Below are positions 26,531 through 36,404 of a DNA stretch of 64,000 nt, piece after piece. Origin of the DNA: an uncultured Victivallales bacterium (GTDB lineage Bacteria; Verrucomicrobiota; Lentisphaeria; Victivallales; UBA1829); the NCBI GenBank assembly GCA_944390735.1, contig CALXRL010000074.1:124001-188000 (forward strand), in the 5' to 3' direction. The notes beneath the pieces are model-generated. The model was not told the origin of the DNA. It saw nothing but the letters and a program-made list of their open reading frames with translations, and did no database searches. The stretch's first letter is position 1; each line of letters starts with the position of its first letter. Made by a program: the position numbers and the translations under genes.

Positions 26531-27550
26531 GTGAGAGCGACATTGAATGACATTGCGAAACGGGTCGGGGTTTCCAAATCCCTGGTTTCCATGTATTTGA
26601 ACAATCACAAGCTCTCCAGCAAGATCGCTTCGGAAACCAAGAGCCGGATTGATCGCGCGGTCCGGGAGCTGGATTACCGGCCCTCCTTCACGGCGCAGGC
26701 GCTTTCCAACGGAAAGACCAGAACGATCGGCATCATCTGCGGCGGGATTAAAAATCCCTATTTCGCCAATCTGGTGGAGGATGCGCTGGACGAATCCGCA
26801 AAACACGGGTATCAGCTGCTTCTCGGGCTGACCCGCTGGATTCCGGAGGAAGAGGAAAAGGCGGTGCGCAGTCTTCTGAACCGGCAGATTGACGGTCTGA
26901 TCTGCTGCATTCATCCGGAAAAGAATTCCGAAACCTCTTCGCTGCTTCTCCGGAGCCGGATCCCGGTAATCCGGCTGAGTCCCTCGACGGAGTTTCCCTC
27001 TGTCTGCGCCGACGGCGGGCAGGCGATGGAGGATGCCGTTTCCTTCCTCGCTTCCCGCGGACACACCCGCATCTGCGGCGTTTTGTATGACCATTCCGAA
27101 TGGCCGGAACCCTTTCTGAAGGCTTGTGAGAAAAACGGCGTGGAAGCAAGACTTTTTCCGCAGGACGACCCCATGGCGGACAGCTATGTGGAACAGTTCC
27201 GCCGGGAGCACTGCACGGCGCTGATCGCCAACGGTGTTCCCCCCCTTCTTGCCGCACTGGAACGGTATCCCGATTACCGGCCGGAAGTCATCGTGGGGTA
27301 TGACGACTATACCATGTATGCCTCCTTCGACCGGATCGCGGGCGGAATCTATACGGATTCCTGTGCCCAGATCCGCATGGCGGTGGATCTTCTCCTCGGA
27401 ACTCTGGAACAGCCTTCCCGGGAGATCCCGTGCAGAACCTCCGTTCCCGCACGGTTCCTCTCCCTTGCCGAAATGAAACAGAGACAATCCCGGCGGTACG
27501 GCGTGCTCGCGCCGTTCCCCATTTATGGAAAGGAAATGGAAAAACAATGA
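26531..27550 (+). CDS. LacI-family transcriptional regulator
   Basis: 339 residues from a GTG with GGAG about eight bases upstream. The N-terminal helix-turn-helix reads [20 protein letters not shown], with [15 protein letters not shown] as hinge. The sensor domain starts at [14 protein letters not shown]. It heads an operon with a prepilin-like protein (ATGA overlap) and a glycosidase. The perfect palindrome just upstream is its probable binding site. Confidence 0.93.
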   Translation: MRATLNDIAKRVGVSKSLVSMYLNNHKLSSKIASETKSRIDRAVRELDYRPSFTAQALSNGKTRTIGIICGGIKNPYFANLVEDALDESAKHGYQLLLGLTRWIPEEEEKAVRSLLNRQIDGLICCIHPEKNSETSSLLLRSRIPVIRLSPSTEFPSVCADGGQAMEDAVSFLASRGHTRICGVLYDHSEWPEPFLKACEKNGVEARLFPQDDPMADSYVEQFRREHCTALIANGVPPLLAALERYPDYRPEVIVGYDDYTMYASFDRIAGGIYTDSCAQIRMAVDLLLGTLEQPSREIPCRTSVPARFLSLAEMKQRQSRRYGVLAPFPIYGKEMEKQ

Positions 27551-28302
27551 GAAGAAATTTGACACTGATAGAGCTGCTGGTCGTTGTTGCAATTATCGCA
27601 ATTCTGGAAGGAATGCTTCTCCCGGCACTCAACAAGGCAAGAGAAAGCGGAATCCAGATGAAGTGCAGCAGCGCATTGAAACAGATGGGAACCGCGGGAC
27701 ACTCCTATGCCTCCGACTATGACGACTGGTGGATGCCGTTCACCATGGCGATTCCGGGGGATGAGCCAAACATCAACCGCCGCTGGGCGAACAATCCGGA
27801 TTTCATTAAATATCTCGGAGTCAAAACGAAAAGTCCCTCCTATGTCTGGGATCTCTCCTACTGGGATTCCTCGTTCGTGTGCAGCAACACAAGACCCTCC
27901 ACTTCGACAACCAGCACCAAATACAAAAATGTCTGGTACGTCTATGGTATGGTCTGGAACGATGGAGATACGATCCATCCGGCTGGCAGCGCGGAAACCG
28001 ATATCTGGAAATTGACCAAAATCAAAAGACCGTCGCAGAAACTGGTCTTTACAGAGGTGTCCGCCGGGGCAAAAATCCAGTTCTACGGCAGCAATATCGC
28101 CAGTTTCTGGTGGAAATATGGAAACGGGACCAATGATGATGAATACCTGACTTATCGGCACGGCGGAGGCAATACCATCAACGTGACCTGGTTTGACGGT
28201 CATGTCAGCAACGTCCATTATTCCAGAATGGACTGGAAAAACGGAACGCTTTCCAATGGAATCTGGTATCAGTATTTCCCCTACAACAACATTCAATGGT
28301 AA
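27547..28302 (+). CDS. Prepilin-like protein (H-X-DG type)
   Basis: 251 residues starting at the ATG that overlaps the LacI stop, with GGAAAGGAAA upstream. The prepilin segment is [20 protein letters not shown], with E at position 5 of the mature form. The C-terminus has a variant of the H-X9-DG motif with an 11-residue gap ([15 protein letters not shown]). It is placed exactly as in the first module, between regulator and secreted enzyme. Surface display or glycan capture is inferred. Confidence 0.9.
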   Translation: MRRNLTLIELLVVVAIIAILEGMLLPALNKARESGIQMKCSSALKQMGTAGHSYASDYDDWWMPFTMAIPGDEPNINRRWANNPDFIKYLGVKTKSPSYVWDLSYWDSSFVCSNTRPSTSTTSTKYKNVWYVYGMVWNDGDTIHPAGSAETDIWKLTKIKRPSQKLVFTEVSAGAKIQFYGSNIASFWWKYGNGTNDDEYLTYRHGGGNTINVTWFDGHVSNVHYSRMDWKNGTLSNGIWYQYFPYNNIQW

Positions 28303-28323
28303 GAGTTGCGTGAGGAGTTTCCT

Positions 28324-31300
28324 GTGAAATATCTCGTTCAGATCCTGTCGTTTTTTTCCGCCGCGCTTCTGTGTGCGGAACCTCTTCTCTTTCAGGAATC
28401 CTTTTCCACTCCGGAGTCCGTCGGGAAATATGATCCATGGGTGGTGAAAACCGGATATATCCGTGAAAAGGACGGCTCCGGGGCATTGAAACTCTTTCTT
28501 GCGGAACACAAGCCGATCGGCACAATCCGTATTCCTCTGAATCCGCAGGAGGTTGCCGGGAAACGGCTTCGCATTTCCGCGGAACTGAAGGGGGAAAAGA
28601 TTGCTCCGGCAAAAGAGCGTTTCAACGGAGGAAAGTTCATGATGCCTGTGGAGACTCCTTCCGGCACACTCTATCCGGGAGCTCAGCTTTCCAGCGGATC
28701 GTTCGGCTGGGAAAAAAAATCGTTCGTCGCGGAGATCCCCTGGGATGTGAAGAAGGTTTCGATTGTGCTGGGATTCCAGGATTCCTTCGGGACGCTTCTT
28801 GTCCGCAATCTCAAAGTGGAGGATCTGGGAACGGTGCTGGATCTGCGACCGATCGTTAATATGGGATTTGCGGATCCGAAAGCCAATGACGGCCGCGGGG
28901 GCTGGTCCGATCAGGGGTCCGACAACGATGCCTCCGGATTCCGAATCCGTCCCGACGGGCTTTATGCGGGATTCCCTTTCCGCGTGATTGCTCCGGAGAC
29001 AAACGGCGGAAAATCGGTGCTTTCCATGAAATCCTTTCAGTTTCCCGGCGGTTCCGAGTCGGCGGAAACGGTGCTGAAACAGCCGGTCAAGGCGTCGTAT
29101 CTGTATCTCCTGCATACGATGTGTCATAATGCCAAAGGGGTCGCCGGGGAACTGGAAATTGCCGGAGCCGGAGGAAAAATTCAGAAAATTCCCGTGACGA
29201 TCGGAAAGGATGTCGCCGACTGGTGGAATCCGAAACGTCTGGAAAATGCGTATCCCGCCGTGCTGTGGAACACGGCGCAGGGAGGAACGGTCGGCGTGTA
29301 TGTTTCCGGATTCCGGATTTCTCCCGGGATTTCTCCCGTGAAATCGGTGACTTTCCGGAGTGTCAATCAGGTTCCGGTCTGGATTCTTCTGGGCGCAACG
29401 CTTTCCGAAACGGAGTACAGGTTTCCGGATCTGCAGAAGTTCGTGACCGGGGAATCCGCGAAATGGCGTCCTCTTCCCCCGGCGAAACCGGGGGTGATCG
29501 CGGGCTCCGCGCTTGACCGCTCCGCTCTGACACGGAAAACGGCTGTGACGGAGCGTGTGATTGCCAATTCCGCCGGCCAGCTTGCGCTGGAGGGCTCTCC
29601 CGATGTTCCCGTCCGCTTCCTGACGGTGGCGGATTCGTATGAGACGTTTCAGATGTTCCGCTCCAAAAAGCACATCGAAGAGTATGCCCGCCAGCTCCGT
29701 CTTCAGGGATACAACATGGCGAGACTGCATTACCTGGACTCCATTCTGATGAGCGGCGCAAAAAAGGCGCTGGAGTTCAATCCGAAAAATCTCGACAAGT
29801 TCGATTATTATGTCTACTGCATGAAGAAAAACGGGATCTATCTGAATCTTGACGCCATGTGCAGTCTTTACGGCTACGATCTCGGCAATCCCTGGTATCC
29901 GGACAAATCCGGACGCAATTTCGGGTATGACATCTATTTCAAGGAGAGTGTGCGCGAGAACTGGCGGAAGGGTGTCGGAAAGCTCCTGACCCATGTCAAT
30001 CCGTATACGAAAACCCGCCTTGCAGAGGATCCGGTTCTTGCGATTGTGAATGGAAAGAACGAACAGGAATTCGCGCTGATGGCCTGGAAATATCCGGAGA
30101 ATCCGCAGTACATGCTTCCCTCCTGGCGCGAATTTCTGAAGCGCCGTTATCAAACGATTTCCGCATTCAACAGCGCCTGGGCAATGAAGGGGAAGGATTG
30201 GAAGGAGATTCCGGTCTTTACCCGTCAGGATGCGACTGCACGCAACCGTCGCGGCGAGGATGTCGCCCGCTACAAGTCGGAACTGGAATCGGGAATGTAT
30301 GACTGGTATGTCGCGGAACTCCGGAAAATGGGATACAAGGGCATCGTCATCAATTACGACATGGGCCAGAATCTCCGCTACATCGCTCTGCGCAGACCGT
30401 TTCAGGCGATCGGGATGCACTCCTATCACGGGCATCCCTCGTCGAGCGGACCGTTTGAGCAGACGATTGACCAGTCCAGTTCTCTTTCGAATGCCAACGC
30501 CGTGTTCCGCGGAATCAGCAGCACCCGTCTTACCGGGAAACCTCTGCTGGTCACGGAATACGGGATTGTCTTCTGGAACAAATACCGGTACGAGGAGGCG
30601 TTTGCTGTCGGAGCCTATGCCGCATTTCAGGACTATTCGGCATTGACGGTGCACTCTCAGACGGTTTCCATCCGTCCGGAGACGGCGATCCGTCCGTTCG
30701 GCTGCACCAGCGATCCGGTGATTCACGCTTCGGAATTTCTGACGGCGTATCTCTTCCGTCGCGGCGACGTGGCACCCGCCCGGGCGCACATCCGTTTCGA
30801 TCTGAACACGGAGGCCATGTATCGCGAACGCACGTTTCTGGACGGCATCCATTCCGGCCAGTCGCGACTCTGTCTTCTGACGGGCGTTTCCACGGCGGTC
30901 GATCCGGATTTCCCCGTCCGGAAGAACGAGCTTGCGATTTCCTCGTCGGGCGGTTCCACTGTCATGACCCGTCCCGGATACACCATGGTGGTGGACAAGC
31001 CGGGAGCCCCGTTTGACATCAACACCATCATGAATGAATTCAAAAAACAGGGGCTTGTTTCCCGCTCGAACCGGACCGATGCCGCCAAGGGGATCTTCGA
31101 AAATTCCAGTCAGGAGCTTTATCTGGATGTGCGGAAGCGCTTTCTTTCGGTCAACACGCCGAAACTGCAGGGCATCTGCGCGGAAGCCGGGATCGAACCG
31201 GTCCGACTGGGACATTTCCGCGTTTCGAATCTGACGACACGTGGAAATGTCGCGCTTGTCAGTGTGGACGGACTCCCGCTTTCCGAATCCCGGCGGATGG

Positions 31301-31593
31301 TTCTGGTTTACGCGACGAACGCGTTGAATACCGGCATGGAGTTCCTTTCCGGGGATATGCGGACTCTGAGGAAAACCGGTGAAACGCCGGTCCTTGTGGA
31401 AACCGGCTCCTTCCGCTTCGGTCTTGAGAACCGGAATGCCGGACGCCTGAAACTCTATGCGCTAGCCACGGACGGTTCACGGCGCTTTTCCCTGCCGCTG
31501 GAAGCGGGCGACGGTTCCATTCGCGGAACGATCGACACCGCGGGCTTCCGGGGCGGTCCCTCCCTCTACTTTGAGCTTGTGGCGGAGCGCTGA
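28324..31593 (+). CDS. Large secreted glycoside hydrolase (clan GH-A-like, family uncertain)
   Basis: 1089 residues from a GTG with AGGAG eight bases upstream and a signal peptide ending near LLCAEP. Residues 20-170 form a beta-sandwich (carbohydrate-binding-like). A TIM-barrel region lies around residues 430-800 (YNMARLHYLDSILM). The candidate acid/base is in NGKNEQEF and the candidate nucleophile in LLVTEYGIVFW, which is the clan A arrangement seen in GH5 and GH42. A C-terminal beta domain follows. It is the third gene of the regulator-pilin operon. Confidence 0.78.
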   Translation: MKYLVQILSFFSAALLCAEPLLFQESFSTPESVGKYDPWVVKTGYIREKDGSGALKLFLAEHKPIGTIRIPLNPQEVAGKRLRISAELKGEKIAPAKERFNGGKFMMPVETPSGTLYPGAQLSSGSFGWEKKSFVAEIPWDVKKVSIVLGFQDSFGTLLVRNLKVEDLGTVLDLRPIVNMGFADPKANDGRGGWSDQGSDNDASGFRIRPDGLYAGFPFRVIAPETNGGKSVLSMKSFQFPGGSESAETVLKQPVKASYLYLLHTMCHNAKGVAGELEIAGAGGKIQKIPVTIGKDVADWWNPKRLENAYPAVLWNTAQGGTVGVYVSGFRISPGISPVKSVTFRSVNQVPVWILLGATLSETEYRFPDLQKFVTGESAKWRPLPPAKPGVIAGSALDRSALTRKTAVTERVIANSAGQLALEGSPDVPVRFLTVADSYETFQMFRSKKHIEEYARQLRLQGYNMARLHYLDSILMSGAKKALEFNPKNLDKFDYYVYCMKKNGIYLNLDAMCSLYGYDLGNPWYPDKSGRNFGYDIYFKESVRENWRKGVGKLLTHVNPYTKTRLAEDPVLAIVNGKNEQEFALMAWKYPENPQYMLPSWREFLKRRYQTISAFNSAWAMKGKDWKEIPVFTRQDATARNRRGEDVARYKSELESGMYDWYVAELRKMGYKGIVINYDMGQNLRYIALRRPFQAIGMHSYHGHPSSSGPFEQTIDQSSSLSNANAVFRGISSTRLTGKPLLVTEYGIVFWNKYRYEEAFAVGAYAAFQDYSALTVHSQTVSIRPETAIRPFGCTSDPVIHASEFLTAYLFRRGDVAPARAHIRFDLNTEAMYRERTFLDGIHSGQSRLCLLTGVSTAVDPDFPVRKNELAISSSGGSTVMTRPGYTMVVDKPGAPFDINTIMNEFKKQGLVSRSNRTDAAKGIFENSSQELYLDVRKRFLSVNTPKLQGICAEAGIEPVRLGHFRVSNLTTRGNVALVSVDGLPLSESRRMVLVYATNALNTGMEFLSGDMRTLRKTGETPVLVETGSFRFGLENRNAGRLKLYALATDGSRRFSLPLEAGDGSIRGTIDTAGFRGGPSLYFELVAER

Positions 31594-31594
31594 T

Positions 31595-32647
31595 TCAGGA
31601 AAACAGGCGGGTCCGGGAGCGGACCGGTCCGGTGGTGCGTCCCGGCGAGAATTCCACCGAGAACATCTCGTCGACCGTTCCTGCCGTTCTTCCTTCGACG
31701 AGATCCGCCAGAAGTTCCGCCGCACAGCATCCCATGCGCCGGGGCTGTTCATCCACGCTGGTGATTTTCACCAGCGACTGCACCTCCGGCAGACAGCTGA
31801 ATCCCGTCAGGGAAAGATCCTCCGGGATCCGGATGCCCGACTCCCGCAGCGCCAGAAAAAGACTCATGGCAATGTGATCTCCGTCGCAGGCGATGGCGGT
31901 CATTTCAGGAAAGCGCCGGAGAAGGCGGTCCGTGAACTCCCCCGCGCTGAGCGTTTCATTGGTGAACTGTTCCACGGAGAGCGCTTCGGTTCCGTTCTCC
32001 CGGAGAATTTCCAGAAACCCCCGGCACCGGTCCTGAAGCGGCTGTTCCACATGGTTCTGCGTGACATAGACGATTTTCCGGTGTCCGAGATGAATCAGAT
32101 GTTCGGCCAGCATCCTTCCTCCCGCGCGGTTGTCGTGGCGGATCCGGTTGCAGTTGCGGATTCCCGCCGGGAAATTGTTCACCCAGAGCACCGGGAACGG
32201 CAGATCCGACGGAAACTCCTGAAGATGGCTCACAAGGATGCCCGCCGGTTCCTCCGCCTTCAGCCGGTTCCGGGCCAGAGTGAAATCCCTCAGATCCGGC
32301 GAACTGAAAAAGAAGAGATTGTATCCCCGCCGGAACGCCCCCTCCTGGAAGCCGTACAGCAGATTGGAATAATAACTGATGTTTCCGCTGAGAAACGCCG
32401 CAAACTTCCCCTTCAGCAGAGCGGAATTTTCACAGACGACGCTTCCGCCTCCTCCGCGCCGCCGTTCCACCAGTTTCCGGACGACCAGTTCCGAAACCGC
32501 CTTGTTCGCCGTCTTCTTGTTGACCGAGAACCGTTCCGCAAGTTCGTATTCGGACGGAATGCGTTCGCCGGGCCGGAAGCGTCCTTCCGCAATCTCTTTT
32601 GTGAGCCACTGGGCGATGGCGGCTGTTTTCTGTTTTCCTGTTTCCAC
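31595..32647 (-). CDS. GntR-type DNA-binding domain fused to LacI-type sensor: regulator
   Basis: 350 residues. Residues 1-75 are a GntR winged helix (FRPGERIPSEYELAERFSVN). Residues 80-345 are a LacI/GalR-like sensor (LGHRKIVYVTQ, TAIACDGDHIA, LSLTGFSCLP). This AraR-like fusion typically senses a sugar. It converges with the glycosidase gene (one-base gap) and is divergent from the third carbohydrate module, which it probably controls. Confidence 0.9.
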   Translation of the reverse strand: METGKQKTAAIAQWLTKEIAEGRFRPGERIPSEYELAERFSVNKKTANKAVSELVVRKLVERRRGGGGSVVCENSALLKGKFAAFLSGNISYYSNLLYGFQEGAFRRGYNLFFFSSPDLRDFTLARNRLKAEEPAGILVSHLQEFPSDLPFPVLWVNNFPAGIRNCNRIRHDNRAGGRMLAEHLIHLGHRKIVYVTQNHVEQPLQDRCRGFLEILRENGTEALSVEQFTNETLSAGEFTDRLLRRFPEMTAIACDGDHIAMSLFLALRESGIRIPEDLSLTGFSCLPEVQSLVKITSVDEQPRRMGCCAAELLADLVEGRTAGTVDEMFSVEFSPGRTTGPVRSRTRLFS

Positions 32648-32688
32648 GGATCACCTCTCTCTCCTGTTGTCTCGTGTGTTCGGAGGGT

Positions 32689-32716
32689 ACTATACTGCTG
32701 ATTTTGACCCATTCAA
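32689..32716 (-). promoter_or_regulatory. Promoter of the GntR/LacI fusion regulator
   Basis: Minus strand: TTGAAT (32716-32711), 16 bases, TATAGT (32694-32689). It lies back to back with the rightward consensus promoter. Confidence 0.6.
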
Positions 32717-32745
32717 GTTAATTTTAAAAAAAAGAGTTTCTCCCA

Positions 32746-32774
32746 TTGACAGAATCCATTTTCTCGAGTATAAT
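32746..32774 (+). promoter_or_regulatory. Consensus promoter of the third carbohydrate module
   Basis: TTGACA (32746-32751), 17-base spacer, TATAAT (32769-32774), both perfect. Copies of a 9-base direct repeat (ACCCATTCA at 32707-32715 and 32809-32817) flank it, with a diverged third at 32741-32749. Confidence 0.82.
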
Positions 32775-32839
32775 GGTAGAAGAAAGAAAAGAAAAAATGC
32801 AAAAGATAACCCATTCATTACAGAATGCAGGGAGGTTCC

Positions 32840-35560
32840 ATGTTTCGAGGATTCAGCAATGTGTTTCCGGTTCTGCTGGCGGTTCTGCTGTTCGGATCCA
32901 TCTCCGGTTCCGCTTCGCCGATCCGTCTTGACGTCAACATTCACACCATGGGGGGCAATGTCCGGGGGTTCGGGATCCTGGCGGAGTATTCCGGCGCGTC
33001 GCCCGGGAAAGTGGTTCTGGAACGGACCACCCGGCCGAATGCCCGCGAGTTGAAGCCCGACTATGGCGGATTTTCATCCATCAGTTCGTTCAAGATTTAC
33101 GATCCGCAGGGGAAGGTGGTCCAGTTTGTTGATCTTGGCGCGCAGCAGACGGCGCATGCCCGGTATGAGTTTGTTCTTCCGGCGGGGAAACCGGGGGTCT
33201 GGCGCTTCTCCGTGGCGAACGGTCTCGGCAGCGACCGGTACCGGATCGAGTTTCCCGAAACGCCGGTGTGGGGCGTGCGCGGAGAGATGGCGCTGGGGAT
33301 TCGCGGCGGTTTCCCGGAGGAGATGTATCTTTATCTGCCGGAGCAGGCGGAACTTCTCATCGGCATGGTCTGGGGGGCGGATCAGGCGGGATTTGAACTC
33401 TGGAACGGCGCGGAGCGTCTGGGAAACTGGAAACAGGCGGGAGGACGGAAGCTCCTGACTCTCGATCGTTTTCCGAGAGGAAAGGCGGTCAAGGTCCGTC
33501 TCCGCAATATGACGGGCGCCGCTCTGGCCTTCGACGGAGTGCCGGGACTGCTCTGTCCGACCCCCGAAGCCGCGGAAAAACTCAAGGGCGGACAGCTGGT
33601 CGTCTCCGGTTTCCGCGTGAACGGTCCGATCCAGGCGAGAATCCGGAAGGTCATGGCGCAGTTCCAGCCGAAGGATTTCGAGTTCGTCTGGAGCTATCCG
33701 GTCCTGAACGGGAACAAAATCAGCAATCCGATGCAGGAGTGTCTGCTTTTCGGCGCGTATGGACCTCTGCATTCCCTCTCCGGCGCGTCGAAGAAGCAGA
33801 TTCTGGATGGTTCCAGTCCTCTGTTCGGCTCCAATCCGGGGAGCGGAAACAAAAAACGCAGCGACTGGCGCAACGGCATTTACAGCGGTGTCATTTCGCC
33901 GTTTTCCGCAGTGAGTCTTGCGGGCCTTGCGGAAGTTCCGCTCACGCTGAATCCGCTGTACCGGAACCGGGCGATCATCAACCGGGCGCTGATCGCGGCG
34001 TTCTATCATCTGGTTCAGCTTCAGGGGGACGGCATTCTCCGGGAGGGGGATCTGCGGCGCAACGACTATCCCATGACCCATTCCTTCTTTGTCTATGACA
34101 ATCTGGCCAAGACCTTTGATCTTCTGAAAAAGGATCTGACTCCGGCTCAGCGCGAAGCGTATCACGACGGTCTGATCGAGCTCGGCGACAAGATCGCCGC
34201 CTATCAGGCATACGAATCCAATCAGTGGGCGCATGTGATTTCCGGCCATCTGAACACGTTCAAGGCGACCGGCGAGCCGCGCTTCCTCCGCTATTTTGAA
34301 ATTCTGATGGACGCCTATGTGAACTGCACCTTCGGCCGGGATTCGAAGCACGGACTGCACCCGACGGGCTTCTTCCTGGAGGAGTACGGTCCCGACGGCA
34401 ACTACGATCACCTGAACATGTATGCCCTTGTGAGCGCCTATTACCGTTACCGCGCCCTTCCGGAGGCCAAACCGGAGCTTGTCCGGCAGATGCGTTCCGG
34501 CATTCAGCGCAACCTCTACTACAAGAGTTTCCACTGGCTGCCTGCGGCGGGCAACAACCGCGATCTGATTTTCGCTCCCAACGCGATGAACTGCCGGACC
34601 AATTCGCTTCTTTCCATTCCGAGTTATCCGGGCGATTACATGGCCGGACGCGAATTCGATCTCGGGTACACGCGCTTCATGATGAATCGTCCGGTGCGGC
34701 CGGATGTCGCCTATCCCGCATCGGTGTTCCCGCATCTGGCGAACACCGACGCCTGGGCGATGACACTGATCCGCGAGTGTCTGACAAAACGTTCCGAAAA
34801 CACGCGCGCCGAGGATTTCTCCGGCGCATGGACCGCCGAACTTTATGAGACCGATCAGATTCCTCTCAAGGCGAAAATCGTGGAACTTCCGTGGCAGAAG
34901 GCGCGCGGCATGTGGGATCTTCCCGGACAGATCGCCTGGAAAAACGGTTCCCTCTACGGCCTCCATTTCTATGCCGTCGACGGCGCCAACCGGAAATGGG
35001 AGCCTCGCGGCATCATGAGCGGCGGTCCCCTCGGGCTCTGGACATCGGAACTCGGATTTGCCCTGGCCTCCATGCGGAACTCGCGCCTCAACGCGGTCCG
35101 CGACAGTTCCGACATCACCTGGAGCGGAGTGTATGGAACCTGTCCGAATGGAAAAATCGGATACAGCGGCAAGGAACACAGCGATTTCAAATGGCTTCGC
35201 CGCGGTTCGGCATTCGAGATTTCGGCCGCCCTTCGTCCGGTGAAAGGATCGCTTGTCTGGACCTATACGGTTCGGGAAAACGGCGTGAAGATCCGGGTGA
35301 AACTGGATGCTCCGGAGCTTCGAAACGCCTTCTTGAGCCTTCCTTTCCGTACGGAGAAGGAGGTCTCCATGAAGATCGAACAGCCCGGCAGGTTTGTCTA
35401 TCGGCGCGGAAACAGTGCCATGACGGTGACCTGGCCGAGTGAAGGCAAGGCGTTCCTCAGCGGAAAACTGGAAACGTCGCACAAGGATTTTCCGGTGAAC
35501 GCGCTGCGGATTCCGTTCCCGGCGAACGGCGTTCTTGACTTGGATATATCGGTAAAATAA
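32840..35560 (+). CDS. Large secreted protein, probable polysaccharide-degrading enzyme (alpha/alpha-toroid plus beta-sandwich)
   Basis: 906 residues from the ATG at 32840 (AGGGAGG upstream); the signal peptide ends near SGSASP. Residues 20-230 look like beta-sandwich domains. Residues 330-640 are helical with conserved-looking YDNLAKTFDLL, NQWAHVISGHL and PDGNYDHLNMY. The rest is beta-rich. This layout resembles the heparinase/alginate lyase superfamily, with Asn, His and Tyr as candidate catalytic residues, but I cannot name a family. It is followed by a prepilin-like gene and controlled from a consensus promoter. Confidence 0.7.
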   Translation: MFRGFSNVFPVLLAVLLFGSISGSASPIRLDVNIHTMGGNVRGFGILAEYSGASPGKVVLERTTRPNARELKPDYGGFSSISSFKIYDPQGKVVQFVDLGAQQTAHARYEFVLPAGKPGVWRFSVANGLGSDRYRIEFPETPVWGVRGEMALGIRGGFPEEMYLYLPEQAELLIGMVWGADQAGFELWNGAERLGNWKQAGGRKLLTLDRFPRGKAVKVRLRNMTGAALAFDGVPGLLCPTPEAAEKLKGGQLVVSGFRVNGPIQARIRKVMAQFQPKDFEFVWSYPVLNGNKISNPMQECLLFGAYGPLHSLSGASKKQILDGSSPLFGSNPGSGNKKRSDWRNGIYSGVISPFSAVSLAGLAEVPLTLNPLYRNRAIINRALIAAFYHLVQLQGDGILREGDLRRNDYPMTHSFFVYDNLAKTFDLLKKDLTPAQREAYHDGLIELGDKIAAYQAYESNQWAHVISGHLNTFKATGEPRFLRYFEILMDAYVNCTFGRDSKHGLHPTGFFLEEYGPDGNYDHLNMYALVSAYYRYRALPEAKPELVRQMRSGIQRNLYYKSFHWLPAAGNNRDLIFAPNAMNCRTNSLLSIPSYPGDYMAGREFDLGYTRFMMNRPVRPDVAYPASVFPHLANTDAWAMTLIRECLTKRSENTRAEDFSGAWTAELYETDQIPLKAKIVELPWQKARGMWDLPGQIAWKNGSLYGLHFYAVDGANRKWEPRGIMSGGPLGLWTSELGFALASMRNSRLNAVRDSSDITWSGVYGTCPNGKIGYSGKEHSDFKWLRRGSAFEISAALRPVKGSLVWTYTVRENGVKIRVKLDAPELRNAFLSLPFRTEKEVSMKIEQPGRFVYRRGNSAMTVTWPSEGKAFLSGKLETSHKDFPVNALRIPFPANGVLDLDISVK

Positions 35561-35581
35561 CGGAGAAACAGGAGATTTCCC

Positions 35582-36343
35582 ATGCGGAAAAAAACAAATT
35601 TCACACTCATAGAGCTCCTTGTGGTAATTGCCATCATCGCCATCCTGGCGGCGCTGCTGCTGCCTGCTCTTCAGTCCGCCCGCAAGTCCGGACAGAAGGC
35701 GTCCTGCAGTTCGAACATGAAGCAGATCATTGTCGGTTTTCTTCAGTACGGCCTCGATCACGACGACTTCATCCTTCCCATGACCACGGAAAAAAGCACG
35801 CCCGGAAAATTCGACAATCGCGGATTCGAAACCACCTATTCGACGAATCAGCCCGCCTGGTCCTGGTACATCTCCTCCTATGTCGGAATCAAGACGGATC
35901 TCAAGACGGAAAATCCGCTTTTCACTCCGATTCCGAAGGGACAGAGAAACGGGGTCTTCTGCTGTCCCGGCGACAGCAAGCGGAACGTCGACAACTTCGC
36001 ATCCATTCATTACGGAATTCTTCAGTACGACATCGGCGGCCGCTATGACGCATACGGCGCCACCGGAGTCGTTCAGCGCTTCAATAAACTGAAGAACGGA
36101 TCACGCAAGGTGGTTCATGCGGAGGGCTTTTATTCCGCAGGCACCTCATATCCGTATGCCGTCTACAACGATCTCACGAGCAACGCGGCCATTGAGTTCA
36201 ACGGACGGCACGGACTGCGAGCCAATTTCTCTTACGCCGACGGCCATGTGGAGAACCGTTCCAAGGCCAGCTTTCCTCCTGCCGGCGGATACAGCTGGGC
36301 CAAGAATCCGGAACTCGGGTTCGAGTGCATTCTTTATCCGTGA
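35582..36343 (+). CDS. Prepilin-like H-X9-DG protein
   Basis: 253 residues, start preceded by AGGAGA. The N-terminus [20 protein letters not shown] is a classic prepilin leader and hydrophobic spine. The C-terminus has H-X9-DG ([13 protein letters not shown]). It lies 21 bases after the lyase-like gene, so here the order is enzyme then pilin, the reverse of the other two modules. Confidence 0.91.
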   Translation: MRKKTNFTLIELLVVIAIIAILAALLLPALQSARKSGQKASCSSNMKQIIVGFLQYGLDHDDFILPMTTEKSTPGKFDNRGFETTYSTNQPAWSWYISSYVGIKTDLKTENPLFTPIPKGQRNGVFCCPGDSKRNVDNFASIHYGILQYDIGGRYDAYGATGVVQRFNKLKNGSRKVVHAEGFYSAGTSYPYAVYNDLTSNAAIEFNGRHGLRANFSYADGHVENRSKASFPPAGGYSWAKNPELGFECILYP

Positions 36344-36404
36344 CACCAATCCGCTGCGAGGTGGAAAGGGGAGGGCCTCGCTGCGGGTCCTCCGGGAAAG
36401 CCTG

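Noticed and set aside
27523..31215. 1230-codon leftward frame opposite the pilin and glycosidase genes
   Set aside because: The rightward genes carry a prepilin leader, a signal peptide and catalytic motifs; the leftward frame has only low-complexity His/Arg/Gly content.
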